Position numbers and translations under genes: made by a program
Shown here: positions 25,844 through 33,929 of the stretch, one piece after another
Numbering within the stretch: position 1 is the first letter of the stretch
Layout: the number at the start of each line of letters is the position of its first letter
NCBI GenBank assembly: GCA_030537695.1
Contig: JAUNVJ010000007.1
Coordinates: forward strand, 1,211 to 48,701
Direction of reading: 5' to 3'
Origin: Tissierellia bacterium
GTDB taxonomy: Bacteria; Bacillota_A; Clostridia; Tissierellales; Peptoniphilaceae
DNA: 47,491 bases
Notes under the pieces: generated by a model
Seen by the model: the letters and a program-made list of their open reading frames with translations, nothing else
Database searches by the model: none
Told to the model about the DNA's origin: nothing

Positions 25844-26818
25844 TTATTTAATAATTTCGGCCCCTTTAATTGCCTCGTGATCCAAATCCAATCCTAATGA
25901 TTGAGCCATTTTTTCATTGACCTTCATCACATTGTTCTCATTATATTCCACCGGTATGGTTGAAATTTCTTCTCCCTGTAGAACTTTTAATGCCATACGA
26001 GCTGCTTGAGCTCCTTGTTCGTAATAGTCAACGCCTTCACTCATTAAAAGACCATTTTTAACCTGTCCTTCTTCTGCCGAAACGGAAGGAATCTTATGTT
26101 CTGTTAAATATTCGGCAACGATAGGTGCTGCAGATGCTACCGTATTATCGGTCAATGCAAAGTAAGCATCGATTTTAGAGGATATACTGGCCATCCCTTG
26201 AGGTATGTCGTTAATGTTGGAAATTCCCACCGTGACTAATTCTATTCCCAGATCATCACAGGCTTTTTGAAGTTCTTCCACTTGTATTTGTGAGTTTTGT
26301 TCCGATGTGGAATATAGAGTTCCCATGGTTTTAATATCAGGATACAATTCCAAAAATGTCTCAATTTGTGCCTTTGGATCCATATAGTCGGATACACCGG
26401 TTACATTTTCCGGTTGTTCTAGATCTGTCACTAAGCCTGCTCCTTGAGGATCTGTAACAGCAGAGAAAATAATATTCTTATTTGCCAAGGCATTCTTTGC
26501 ACCCTGTGCTGCCGGTGTAGCGATTGCATATACCAAAGAATATTCATCACCTTCGAACTTTTTTGGTATCGTTGAGGTCAGTGAAGGATCCCCTTGTTCA
26601 TTTTCATACTCTATTTCAACATTTAAGTCGGATTTTTCCAACTCATCGATAAAACCTTCCCTCGCTTGATCCAAACTCACATGATCCATATACTGTATGA
26701 TACCGACCTTAATCGCTTCTTCCTGTACTTCAGCTTGTTTATTACTTTTGGAAGAACATCCAACCAATAGTAATGACAGCAATAAACTGATTCCTATTAT
26801 TTTTTTTGTGTTTTTCAT
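25844..26818 (-). CDS. second ABC_sub_bind substrate-binding lipoprotein, Phe T-box controlled
   Basis: A 324-residue binding protein with a lipoprotein signal peptide ending LLVGC (cysteine about residue 20). The mature chain parallels the neighbouring lipoprotein: IKVGIIQYMDHVSLDQAREGF, ATPAAQGAKNA, IFSAVTDPQGA and MGTLYSTSEQNS. The start is ATG at 26818 after GGAGG. A longer frame reaching 26926 runs back through the T-box terminator and is not real. It has its own promoter and a T-box with a UUC specifier, and no permease or ATPase follows before the next promoter. It therefore probably delivers a different ligand, likely phenylalanine, to the shared permease (inference). Confidence 0.93.
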   Translation of the reverse strand: MKNTKKIIGISLLLSLLLVGCSSKSNKQAEVQEEAIKVGIIQYMDHVSLDQAREGFIDELEKSDLNVEIEYENEQGDPSLTSTIPKKFEGDEYSLVYAIATPAAQGAKNALANKNIIFSAVTDPQGAGLVTDLEQPENVTGVSDYMDPKAQIETFLELYPDIKTMGTLYSTSEQNSQIQVEELQKACDDLGIELVTVGISNINDIPQGMASISSKIDAYFALTDNTVASAAPIVAEYLTEHKIPSVSAEEGQVKNGLLMSEGVDYYEQGAQAARMALKVLQGEEISTIPVEYNENNVMKVNEKMAQSLGLDLDHEAIKGAEIIK

Positions 26819-26856
26819 ATTAAACCTCCATAAATTTTTAGATGCTATGGAAATAA

Positions 26857-27107
26857 AAAAACCTTCGTCCATATAGGACGAAGGATTATTCGCGGTACCA
26901 CCTAATTTTGTAGTCAAAATGACCACCTCATTTAAAGATCTGACAATCTCTAGCCTAAATTAACGGGGGCATCCGTGACCGTCTACTATTATTCAACCGT
27001 CAAGCTTTAGAGTGAATATTACATACTCTTTCCTTTGCAGGCTCTCACCAATTCCTGCTCTCTTTAAAAGTTCCAAGTATCTTTCTCTCTTTCCTAGCAT
27101 TTACTTT
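26857..27107 (-). ncRNA. T-box riboswitch, predicted phenylalanine (UUC) specifier
   Basis: Leader of the second lipoprotein gene. Minus-strand order: AAAGAGAG and AGAGAGCAGGAATTGGTGAG of stem I; specifier UUC (27014-27016) followed by A and CUCU closing the stem; T-box AGGTGGTACCGCG (26891-26903); terminator CCTTCGTCC, short loop, GGACGAAGG and a T run. The bulge UGGU again calls for discriminator A, which fits tRNA-Phe. Confidence 0.9.
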
Positions 27108-27113
27108 TGTTAT

Positions 27114-27142
27114 ACTATACATAAATATTTTACTTTTGTCAA
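27114..27142 (-). promoter_or_regulatory. promoter of the Phe T-box gene
   Basis: -35 TTGACA (27137-27142), 17-base spacer, -10 TATAGT (27114-27119), immediately after the nadE stop. Confidence 0.85.
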
Positions 27143-27160
27143 CTAAATTTTTAAATTTTT

Positions 27161-27889
27161 TTATTTTTTTCGATCAACTTTAAATTGAGGAGCCATTTTT
27201 CTCTTGTGAGCGGAAGCTTTATGCATATGGTCGATTCGAGCTTTGACCGCTGGATCCGGTTCTTGAATTCCTAAAATATATTGATCTAATACATCGTAGG
27301 AAAAACCCATTTCTTCTTCATCAGTTTGCCCCACCCATAAGCCGGCGGAAGGCTTTTTATCCAAAACAAATTGAGGCAAGCCCAAAGCTTGTGCCAATTC
27401 AACAACTTCAGATTTTACCAGTTGAAGAATGGGAAATAAATCCGCTCCCGAGTCCCCATATTTAGTGGAATAGCCCACATACCATTCCGATGCATTGGAA
27501 GGACCTACAATCAAATAATTTAATTCCTGCCCATAATAATAGAGGGTGGTCATACGAAGTCTGGGCTTAATATTGCTCTTCGCCAGTTGGCTTTTTCCTT
27601 CAAAAGTCACCTTTATCAACTCATGAAAAGTGTCCGTCAAATCTACTTCTTCTACTTTTAAATCGATAGCCTGTGCTATTTTCAAAGCATCTTCCCGATC
27701 TTTATCCATACTCTCACAGGGCATAATCAATCCCAATGAATGGTCTGGAAATGCTTTTTTTGAAAGGGCTGCAATAACAGCTGAATCAATTCCACCTGAT
27801 AGACCGAAGACAAAACCTTCTGTCCCTGCATTTTTAGCATAATCTCTCATCCAGCTTACAATATCTTTTACTAATGTTTGATAATTCAT
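27161..27889 (-). CDS. nadE: NAD synthetase (ammonia-dependent)
   Basis: A 242-residue enzyme that amidates deamido-NAD to NAD at the cost of ATP, the last step of NAD synthesis. The ATP pyrophosphatase loop SGGIDS is at residues 31-36. Further family motifs are PCESMDKDREDA, LRMTTLYYYGQELNYLIVGPSNASEWYVGYSTKYGD and KKPSAGLWVGQTDEEEMG. The length shows the short form without a glutaminase domain. The start is ATG at 27889 behind GAGGAG. A longer frame to 27916 overlaps the upstream gene without a site. It is the last gene of a four-gene operon with hflX. Confidence 0.95.
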   Translation of the reverse strand: MNYQTLVKDIVSWMRDYAKNAGTEGFVFGLSGGIDSAVIAALSKKAFPDHSLGLIMPCESMDKDREDALKIAQAIDLKVEEVDLTDTFHELIKVTFEGKSQLAKSNIKPRLRMTTLYYYGQELNYLIVGPSNASEWYVGYSTKYGDSGADLFPILQLVKSEVVELAQALGLPQFVLDKKPSAGLWVGQTDEEEMGFSYDVLDQYILGIQEPDPAVKARIDHMHKASAHKRKMAPQFKVDRKK

Positions 27890-27890
27890 A

Positions 27891-28271
27891 TTACTCCTCA
27901 AGAGTTGCGTAAACACAATCCATTACAATATTAAAATTCAATTCTTTGGCCAGCTCAAAAATTTCTTCATCATAGGTTCCCGGTTGAAAGAAAACATTTT
28001 TAATGCCCAGTTTATGGGCTTCTCTTAAATAGTCTTTTCCAAATTTAGGAGCCACTACCATGTCAATGGCATCCACGGTCTCCGGCAGTTCCGACAGAGA
28101 ACTATAAATCTTTTCACCGTCAATGGAATCATATTTCGGGTTGATCCCATAGACATTATAGCCATGCTTTCTCATAGCCACCGGAATTTTGTATCCGTAT
28201 CGGGATCTATCGTCCGTTACTCCTATGACAGCCCAGTTTTTATTTTCCAACATTTTATATTTATCGTACAT
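27891..28271 (-). CDS. CoA-binding domain protein (YccU-like)
   Basis: A 126-residue single-domain protein of the CoA-binding Rossmann family. Visible features are NWAVIGVTDDRSRYGYKI (nucleotide-loop region), YNVYGINPKYDSIDGEKIYSSL, DMVVAPKFG and NVFFQPGTYDEE. These proteins bind CoA or a similar nucleotide, and their cellular role is not established. The start at 28271 follows GAGGTG. One base separates its stop context from nadE and one base from yigZ, so the operon is tightly packed. Confidence 0.88.
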   Translation of the reverse strand: MYDKYKMLENKNWAVIGVTDDRSRYGYKIPVAMRKHGYNVYGINPKYDSIDGEKIYSSLSELPETVDAIDMVVAPKFGKDYLREAHKLGIKNVFFQPGTYDEEIFELAKELNFNIVMDCVYATLEE

Positions 28272-28272
28272 T

Positions 28273-28911
28273 CTACACCTCATAAATTATTTTTTTATTT
28301 ACCGTGGGAAGTATATCTTCTTTCAAATTTTCTATTTCTACATTCCCTCCGGTCATATCCATCAGTTCTTCCGTCAAGGAAGAATCCTTTTCATCATGAA
28401 GATATATTTCTACTTTATCACTATACTCTTCCTTTAAAACTGTATACCCTTTTTTTAATAAATGATTTAATATTTTGCCATGATTGGTATAATCATATTT
28501 TAATTTTCGTAATAAAAATGACTTTCGAACCACACGACCGGCTGCATCGATACTGATGGCAGCACCTTTTGAATAAGCTCGAACCAATCCACCGGCACCT
28601 AAGAGAGTCCCCCCAAAATATCGGGTAACAATGATCACCGTATTTCGAAGTTCTTCCTTTTTCAACACTTCTAAAATCGGTACTCCTGCCGTGCCTTGAG
28701 GTTCTCCATCGTCAGAATAGCGTTGAATCAAACCCTCTTGTCCAATAATATAAGCCCAGCAATTATGAGTGGCATCTCGATGTTTTTCTTTGATCTCATC
28801 AATTTTTTGCAACGCTTCTTCTTCAGATTCCACAAAAAAACTATAGCCGATAAATCGAGATCTTTTTTCAATAAATTCATCAATTCCTGCTTTTAAAATG
28901 GATTTATACAT
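28273..28911 (-). CDS. yigZ: YigZ/IMPACT family protein
   Basis: A 212-residue protein of the IMPACT family. The N-terminal domain carries EFIEKRSRFIGYSF, DATHNCWAYIIG, DDGEPQGTAGVPIL and VTRYFGGTLLGAGGLVRAYS, all diagnostic. A smaller C-terminal DUF1949 domain follows. The function in bacteria is unsettled; eukaryotic IMPACT acts on translation control. Its start overlaps the hflX stop by eight bases, with a weak AAAGG upstream, which suggests coupling to hflX. Confidence 0.92.
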   Translation of the reverse strand: MYKSILKAGIDEFIEKRSRFIGYSFFVESEEEALQKIDEIKEKHRDATHNCWAYIIGQEGLIQRYSDDGEPQGTAGVPILEVLKKEELRNTVIIVTRYFGGTLLGAGGLVRAYSKGAAISIDAAGRVVRKSFLLRKLKYDYTNHGKILNHLLKKGYTVLKEEYSDKVEIYLHDEKDSSLTEELMDMTGGNVEIENLKEDILPTVNKKIIYEV

Positions 28912-30175
28912 CTTTTTGAAACCTTTCGTATCGTTTTAGCTCTGTTTTTTCTAAAGTCACTTGTAATTCAACACCATCTTCTTTATATTTTGGGATGGCA
29001 TCATAATGATCAATCAATGGATACATGGCTTTCGATTCTTCGTAAGGAAATTTTAATACGACATTAAAGTATTCCTGAGGTAAATTATCCTCAATGGCTT
29101 GAAGCAATTCGTCCATATTTTCATCATATTTTGCCGAAATATAAATTCGATTTTTGCTTTTGATCTTAATGGGAATTGCCGTATTTTCAATATTGATACG
29201 GTCCGACTTATTAAATACCGTTAAAATATTCTTGTCCAGCACCCCTAAGTCCTTCAAAATGGACATAGTGGTATCGTATTGAATTTCAATATCCTGACTG
29301 GAAGCATCGATCACATGGACGATCAAATCCGAATATTTGATTTCTTCTAAGGTAGATTTAAAAGCTTCAACCAATTTTGTCGGTAATTTAGAAACGAAAC
29401 CTACCGTATCGGAAATAATAAATTCTCGACCGCTCAAAAGTCGAGACCGTCTGGAATTAGGATCCAAGGTTGCAAATAGCATATCTTCAACACCTACCGC
29501 CCTAGCTTCCGGAGCCTTGATTCGGTTTAAAATGGTGGATTTTCCCGCATTGGTATATCCCACGAGAGACACGACGGGAAGGGACGAATCCACACGCCTT
29601 GCCCGTGTAATATCTCGAGTTTTCTTTGCTTTTTTTAATTTTTGTTTGATCGTATCAATTTCTCGTAAAAGCCGCCGACGGTCTGTTTCGATAATTTGCT
29701 CTCCCGGTCCTCTCGTCCCGATTCCCCCTCCTGTTCGTGACCAACCGTCAATACCCAAAAGTCTCGGTAGCTCATATTCTAAAGAAGCAAGCTCGACTTG
29801 CAATTTCCCCTCATAAGTTGAAGCTCGAAGGGCAAAGATGTCTAAAATCAAATTGGTGCGATCAATGACCTTCTTTTTAATGGCTTTTTCCAAATTTCGA
29901 ACTTGAACACCGGAAAGTTCGTCATTAAAGACAATGGCATCTGCCTCCATATTTTCCGCCATCTGTTTGATTTCCCGAACCTTTCCTTCTCCAATTAAAT
30001 ATTTGGGATTAAATGTATCTAAATTTTGTGTCGCAGCACCAATCACTTCTGCTCCATCTGCATATACTAATTCTTCCAATTCTTCCATGGAAGTTTCCAA
30101 ATTGTTGGGATGAGCACCTAGATTGGTACCTACGATAATTACTTTTTCTTTCTTATGATCTTTAATGTATTCCAT
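28904..30175 (-). CDS. hflX: ribosome-associated GTPase HflX
   Basis: A 423-residue GTPase that binds the large ribosomal subunit and can split stalled or stressed ribosomes. The N-terminal HflX domain has PKYLIGEGKVREIKQM and FNDELSGVQVRNLE, followed by RTNLILDIFALRA and the glycine-rich loop GIGTRGPGEQIIETDRR. The G-domain shows G1 GYTNAGKST, G3 DTVGF and G4 NKSD. A TATAAT box ends only seven bases before the ATG and no ribosome binding site is visible, so the message may be leaderless. It heads the operon hflX-yigZ-CoA-binding-nadE. Confidence 0.95.
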   Translation of the reverse strand: MEYIKDHKKEKVIIVGTNLGAHPNNLETSMEELEELVYADGAEVIGAATQNLDTFNPKYLIGEGKVREIKQMAENMEADAIVFNDELSGVQVRNLEKAIKKKVIDRTNLILDIFALRASTYEGKLQVELASLEYELPRLLGIDGWSRTGGGIGTRGPGEQIIETDRRRLLREIDTIKQKLKKAKKTRDITRARRVDSSLPVVSLVGYTNAGKSTILNRIKAPEARAVGVEDMLFATLDPNSRRSRLLSGREFIISDTVGFVSKLPTKLVEAFKSTLEEIKYSDLIVHVIDASSQDIEIQYDTTMSILKDLGVLDKNILTVFNKSDRINIENTAIPIKIKSKNRIYISAKYDENMDELLQAIEDNLPQEYFNVVLKFPYEESKAMYPLIDHYDAIPKYKEDGVELQVTLEKTELKRYERFQKDV

Positions 30176-30182
30176 ACTCTAT

Positions 30183-30188
30183 ATTATA
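30183..30188 (-). promoter_or_regulatory. -10 box immediately before hflX
   Basis: TATAAT on the minus strand, its last base eight positions from the A of the hflX ATG. The -35 is weak (TTTAGG at 17 bases). Transcription would begin at or within one base of the start codon. Confidence 0.5.
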
Positions 30189-30269
30189 CACCAAGTGGCT
30201 CAAAGCCTAAAGTCTTTAACATAGTAATTCATTTTGTAAAATGCTATAATATAACAATGGAGGTTTTCG

Positions 30270-33053
30270 ATGAAAAGACTTGATTTAAATAAAAAACAAA
30301 AAATACATATTAGCTTATTAATCGTCTTGTCTTTAATAATTCTTACATTCTCGCTCTTGGTTTCCATCCTTATGGGAATCATAAAGGATACTCCCGTTAC
30401 AAAGCTGGACAATCTTTCCAACAGTTTCAACCAAACGTCCACTATTTACACAGAAGACGGTAAATTGTTAGAAAAAATTGAATCATTGGAATATCGAACC
30501 GTCGTTGATTTAGATAAGATGCCCTTGAGTTTGCGAAATGCTTTTTTAGCAATTGAAGATCATCGTTTCTATCGTCATAAGGGCTTGGATCCTCGAGGAA
30601 TCGCCGGGGCCCTTATCACCAATTTCAAGACTAAATCATTTGCCCGTGGCGGTTCCACTATTACCCAACAACTGGTAAAAAATGTCTATCTATCCAATAC
30701 AAAGTCTATCCCTCGAAAGGTCCAAGAAGCGTATTTGGCTTTACGGGTCGAAGATCGATTGTCAAAGGATGAGATCTTGGAGGCCTATTTAAACAGAATT
30801 AATTTAGGACAAGGAGCCTATGGTGTTCAAGCGGCAGCCCAAACGTATTTTTCAAAAAATGTTTGGGATTTAAATATAGCTGAATCTGCTTTATTGGCGG
30901 GAATTGCAAAATCACCATTGGAATATCCTCCCTTTAAAACGGTTCCCGCTCAGTTCATGAAGGATGAGTTTACCGTTTTAGCTAATCGACAGGTCAATGG
31001 AGAAGAGATGTATTTGGTCCTTAACGACAATGCCTTTGAGCGACAACAAATTGTCTTAAAAAGAATGAATGAATTAGGTTATATCAGCGACAAAGAATAT
31101 AAAACTGCTAAGAATTTCAATATTATCGATGATTTAAATCCAGGTATTAAACGCCATCATAATATGAGTTCCTATTCCACGGATTTTATTAAACAGCAAG
31201 CCTCAAAGGAATTGGCCAGATATTTCAACATCTCTTTTGATGAAGGAGAGCATAAATTATTTACCGGTGGATACCGTATCATTTCCTCCATTGATGAAGA
31301 GATGCAACGAGATTTAGAAAAAAAATATGAAACGTTTCTGGATTTTGTAAAGTTGGGATCTTCCAAAGGTGGTGCTAAATTATTAAACTTTGAGAAAAAT
31401 GATGAAGGCAGCATCATATACGAAGATGAAATTCTCTATTTTAAACGACAGGATCATTTCAATGAAGATATGGAATTTGTAATTCCTAAAAAAAATTACA
31501 GCCTTTCCCCGCGAGGAGATTTAAAGATCGATAATTCCTATTTCCGTCTAATCGGGGATAAAATCGATATTATCGATCTCTATGATATTGATGAATCTGG
31601 ATTGTTGAGAACTTATAATATTGGTAATTTAAATTTGCCGAAGGATAGTTTTGAATATAAAAAGAATTATATTATTATCGACGGCTCTTATATCAAAGAG
31701 CATGAATCTTTTTATCGATTGGATCAAGAAGAGAACTTGATTCTTTCACCGGAACTTTACAATGCCAATGTCAAGCCCACCTATCAACCTCAGTCGGCAG
31801 CTATTATTTCAGACAATGATACTGGATTTGTCAAGGCCATCGTGGGAGGACTGGATATTGAAAATACAGATGCAAAAATTTTAAACCGTGCCACCGATTC
31901 CTATCGGATTCCCGGCACTCTAATACGACCGATTACCGTCTATATGCCGGCATTAAAGCATCACTATACCATGGGCTCGGTTATAGACGATGTGCCCATT
32001 GAAACCGACGGTATGATGTGGCCGGAAAATGATTATAAGGGATTTCGAGGATTGATGACGCTACGCCAATCCATGGAAAATTCTTCCAATGTTATTGCGG
32101 CAGAAATTTTAAAAGATATCGGTATAGAATCTTCAATGGAAGAACTAAAAAAATTCAATATCATTAGAGACAATCCCAAAGAAGATTATTTTGTAACCAT
32201 TGATGAAAATCCAAAAAGACATGATATGAATTTAGATTCCCTGGCATTAGGAAATATGCAAATCGGAATCACCTTGGATCAAGCCAACGATATGTACTCT
32301 ACCATTGCCAATTTAGGAGAATTTAAAAAAACCACTGCAATTATCCGTATTGAAGATGCCAATGGTGTCAATATTGTGGACAATCGCAAGGGAAATATAC
32401 AACTTTACGATGAAAAAATAGCCTATCTATTACGAGATGGACTTCAAGGAAATATGAAGCGTGGTATGGGTAATAAAGTTCATATGAAAGGTGCTACTTT
32501 AGGCGGTTATTTGGGAAAAAATCGATTTAATTCCGACTTGTGGTTTTCCGCTTTTTCCGATCACTATACCATCAGTACCTGGATCGGAAGCGATTCGCCA
32601 AAGATTACTTTAAACACTGACGACCGTTTTATTGCCAATCACATGAACCGAATTGTCAGCAATATCTCCGATTCTGACGATGAGAAGAAATTACCAGATT
32701 ATATTGTGGAAAAATATATCAGTTCGAAAAGTGGAAACTTGGGTACTAAATTAACAGAATATGCAAAATCCGGGTATCGTGAAAAATATATAAAGGGGAC
32801 AGAACCTACAGAATATGATAATCTTTTTAAAAAATATTTGATTTGTAGCGATTCAGGATTGATCGCCACCCAGTTTTGTCCCAGTGAAAGTGTTGAATTT
32901 CGAGTTGCATTTGAACGAGAGCCAAAATATGATCCGAAGAAACATTTCGGTCTATATCCTGATGATTATATGACGATTCCCAAATCCTATTGTAATATCC
33001 ATACAAGAGAATGGTATGAGGAACATGGAGAAAAAGAGGAGGAAAATGAATGA
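30270..33053 (+). CDS. class A penicillin-binding protein with GT51 domain and degenerate transpeptidase domain
   Basis: A 927-residue membrane-anchored peptidoglycan synthase. One N-terminal helix (about residues 9-35) is followed by a GT51 glycosyltransferase domain with catalytic E96 in AIEDHRFYRH and the ARGGSTITQQLVKN motif, both intact. The C-terminal domain aligns along its length to a class A transpeptidase (AAIISDNDTGFVKAIVGG, LNRATDSYRIPG, FRGLMTLRQSMENSSN), but key residues are lost. The SxxK motif reads T550-L-I-R553, and KTG reads K740-G-A; only the SxN triad (605-607) survives. It therefore likely polymerises glycan without cross-linking. GGAGG precedes the ATG at 30270. The 3' end overlaps a small basic protein gene. 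Confidence 0.93.
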   Translation: MKRLDLNKKQKIHISLLIVLSLIILTFSLLVSILMGIIKDTPVTKLDNLSNSFNQTSTIYTEDGKLLEKIESLEYRTVVDLDKMPLSLRNAFLAIEDHRFYRHKGLDPRGIAGALITNFKTKSFARGGSTITQQLVKNVYLSNTKSIPRKVQEAYLALRVEDRLSKDEILEAYLNRINLGQGAYGVQAAAQTYFSKNVWDLNIAESALLAGIAKSPLEYPPFKTVPAQFMKDEFTVLANRQVNGEEMYLVLNDNAFERQQIVLKRMNELGYISDKEYKTAKNFNIIDDLNPGIKRHHNMSSYSTDFIKQQASKELARYFNISFDEGEHKLFTGGYRIISSIDEEMQRDLEKKYETFLDFVKLGSSKGGAKLLNFEKNDEGSIIYEDEILYFKRQDHFNEDMEFVIPKKNYSLSPRGDLKIDNSYFRLIGDKIDIIDLYDIDESGLLRTYNIGNLNLPKDSFEYKKNYIIIDGSYIKEHESFYRLDQEENLILSPELYNANVKPTYQPQSAAIISDNDTGFVKAIVGGLDIENTDAKILNRATDSYRIPGTLIRPITVYMPALKHHYTMGSVIDDVPIETDGMMWPENDYKGFRGLMTLRQSMENSSNVIAAEILKDIGIESSMEELKKFNIIRDNPKEDYFVTIDENPKRHDMNLDSLALGNMQIGITLDQANDMYSTIANLGEFKKTTAIIRIEDANGVNIVDNRKGNIQLYDEKIAYLLRDGLQGNMKRGMGNKVHMKGATLGGYLGKNRFNSDLWFSAFSDHYTISTWIGSDSPKITLNTDDRFIANHMNRIVSNISDSDDEKKLPDYIVEKYISSKSGNLGTKLTEYAKSGYREKYIKGTEPTEYDNLFKKYLICSDSGLIATQFCPSESVEFRVAFEREPKYDPKKHFGLYPDDYMTIPKSYCNIHTREWYEEHGEKEEENE

Positions 33054-33217
33054 AAAAACCAGTTGTGAAAGTCGGTAAGTTTTTAGTGAAGAGCAAAATT
33101 AAAAACTTCGGTAAAGAAAAAAAGGTAAAGGTCGGGCCTCTTTTTAATCCGGTTCGAAATGGAAAAATAGCCTATCGATTGGCACGTATTAAATTTCGAA
33201 ATAAATTTATGAAATAA
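33050..33217 (+). CDS. small basic protein coupled to the penicillin-binding protein
   Basis: A 55-residue frame whose ATG overlaps the PBP stop (ATGA), with GAGGAGG nine bases before it. It ends just before a strong terminator. The protein has many Lys/Arg residues (starts MKKPVVKVGKF, ends KFRNKFMK) and few acidic ones. It has no membrane segment and no motif I recognise. The tight coupling, correct ribosome binding site and placement before the terminator support a real gene. It could bind nucleic acid, teichoic acid or the PBP itself, but nothing in the sequence decides. Confidence 0.7.
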   Translation: MKKPVVKVGKFLVKSKIKNFGKEKKVKVGPLFNPVRNGKIAYRLARIKFRNKFMK

Positions 33218-33218
33218 T

Positions 33219-33254
33219 AAAAAGCCCCTGGGACAATTGTCCCAAGGGCTTTTT
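33219..33254 (+). terminator. rho-independent terminator of the PBP operon
   Basis: AAAAAGCCC..TGGGACAATTGTCCCA..GGGCTTTTT, a near-perfect stem with T run. It also lies at the end of the convergent macro-domain gene. Confidence 0.92.
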
Positions 33255-33274
33255 AATCTTACATATCCCGTCTT

Positions 33275-33775
33275 TTATTCTTGAAGAAGATGGTTTAAAT
33301 ATTCTTCTTCTTCTTTATTTAAGACGGCGATATAAATTTCCATCTCATAATCTTTTAAAAAGTTTTTCATAGTTTCAATTGCTATTTCCATCGCTTCTTT
33401 CTTTGGATAACCATAAATTCCTGTAGAAATCAAGGGAAACGCTATTGAATTCAATCCTTCCTGAAAACCCAATTCCAATGAATTTTGATAAGAATCTTGT
33501 AGGAGAGCATCTTCATTGTGGGAACCGTCTTGATAAATCGGTCCTGCCGTATGAATAATATATTTGGCCTTTAAATTATATCCATTGGTCATAACAGCTT
33601 CTCCTGTTTTAATCGGTGCCAGTTCACTGCACTCTTCATCCAACTTTTTTGAAGCCGCCCCTTGAAATATTGCACCGCAAACACCTCCACCTCTTTGTAG
33701 CATGGTATTTGCCGCATTTACAATAGCATCTACTTCCAATTCTACAATATTTTTTCGTATAATATGAATTGCCAT
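33275..33775 (-). CDS. macro domain protein (O-acetyl-ADP-ribose deacetylase-like)
   Basis: A 166-residue single macro domain. These proteins bind ADP-ribose and many remove ADP-ribose or acetyl groups from ADP-ribose derivatives. Family landmarks are DAIVNAANTMLQRGGGVCGAIFQGA, the GEAVMTNGYNLKAKYIIHTAGP stretch and the phosphate loop ISTGIYGYPKKEA. GGGAGGG precedes the ATG at 33775. It stands alone, divergent from the TAXI TRAP operon. No ADP-ribosyltransferase or toxin partner is seen nearby, so a housekeeping repair role is more likely than a toxin-antitoxin one. Confidence 0.93.
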   Translation of the reverse strand: MAIHIIRKNIVELEVDAIVNAANTMLQRGGGVCGAIFQGAASKKLDEECSELAPIKTGEAVMTNGYNLKAKYIIHTAGPIYQDGSHNEDALLQDSYQNSLELGFQEGLNSIAFPLISTGIYGYPKKEAMEIAIETMKNFLKDYEMEIYIAVLNKEEEEYLNHLLQE

Positions 33776-33929
33776 AAAATCCCTCCCGTCTTAAAGATAC
33801 CATATTTTTCAAAAAATAGCTTTCCTTTTTTATAAAATAATAATATTAATTTTAAATCATAAAATTTTTTACTTTTTTAAAGACTTTTTTTTAACACTAT
33901 GCTATCATAAAAAGCTAAGGAGGTTGTTT

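Noticed and set aside
26819..26926. N-terminal extension of the second ABC_sub_bind lipoprotein
   Set aside because: It reads through the T-box terminator and antiterminator. GGAGG and a proper lipoprotein signal support the start at 26818.
22830..27142. Assignment of the ABC system as a tryptophan importer
   Set aside because: Neither T-box has a UGG specifier and both bulges call for discriminator A, while tRNA-Trp carries G.
33275..33775. Macro-domain protein as antitoxin of a DarTG-like system
   Set aside because: No ADP-ribosyltransferase toxin gene lies on either side, and the sequence resembles ordinary stand-alone macro proteins.
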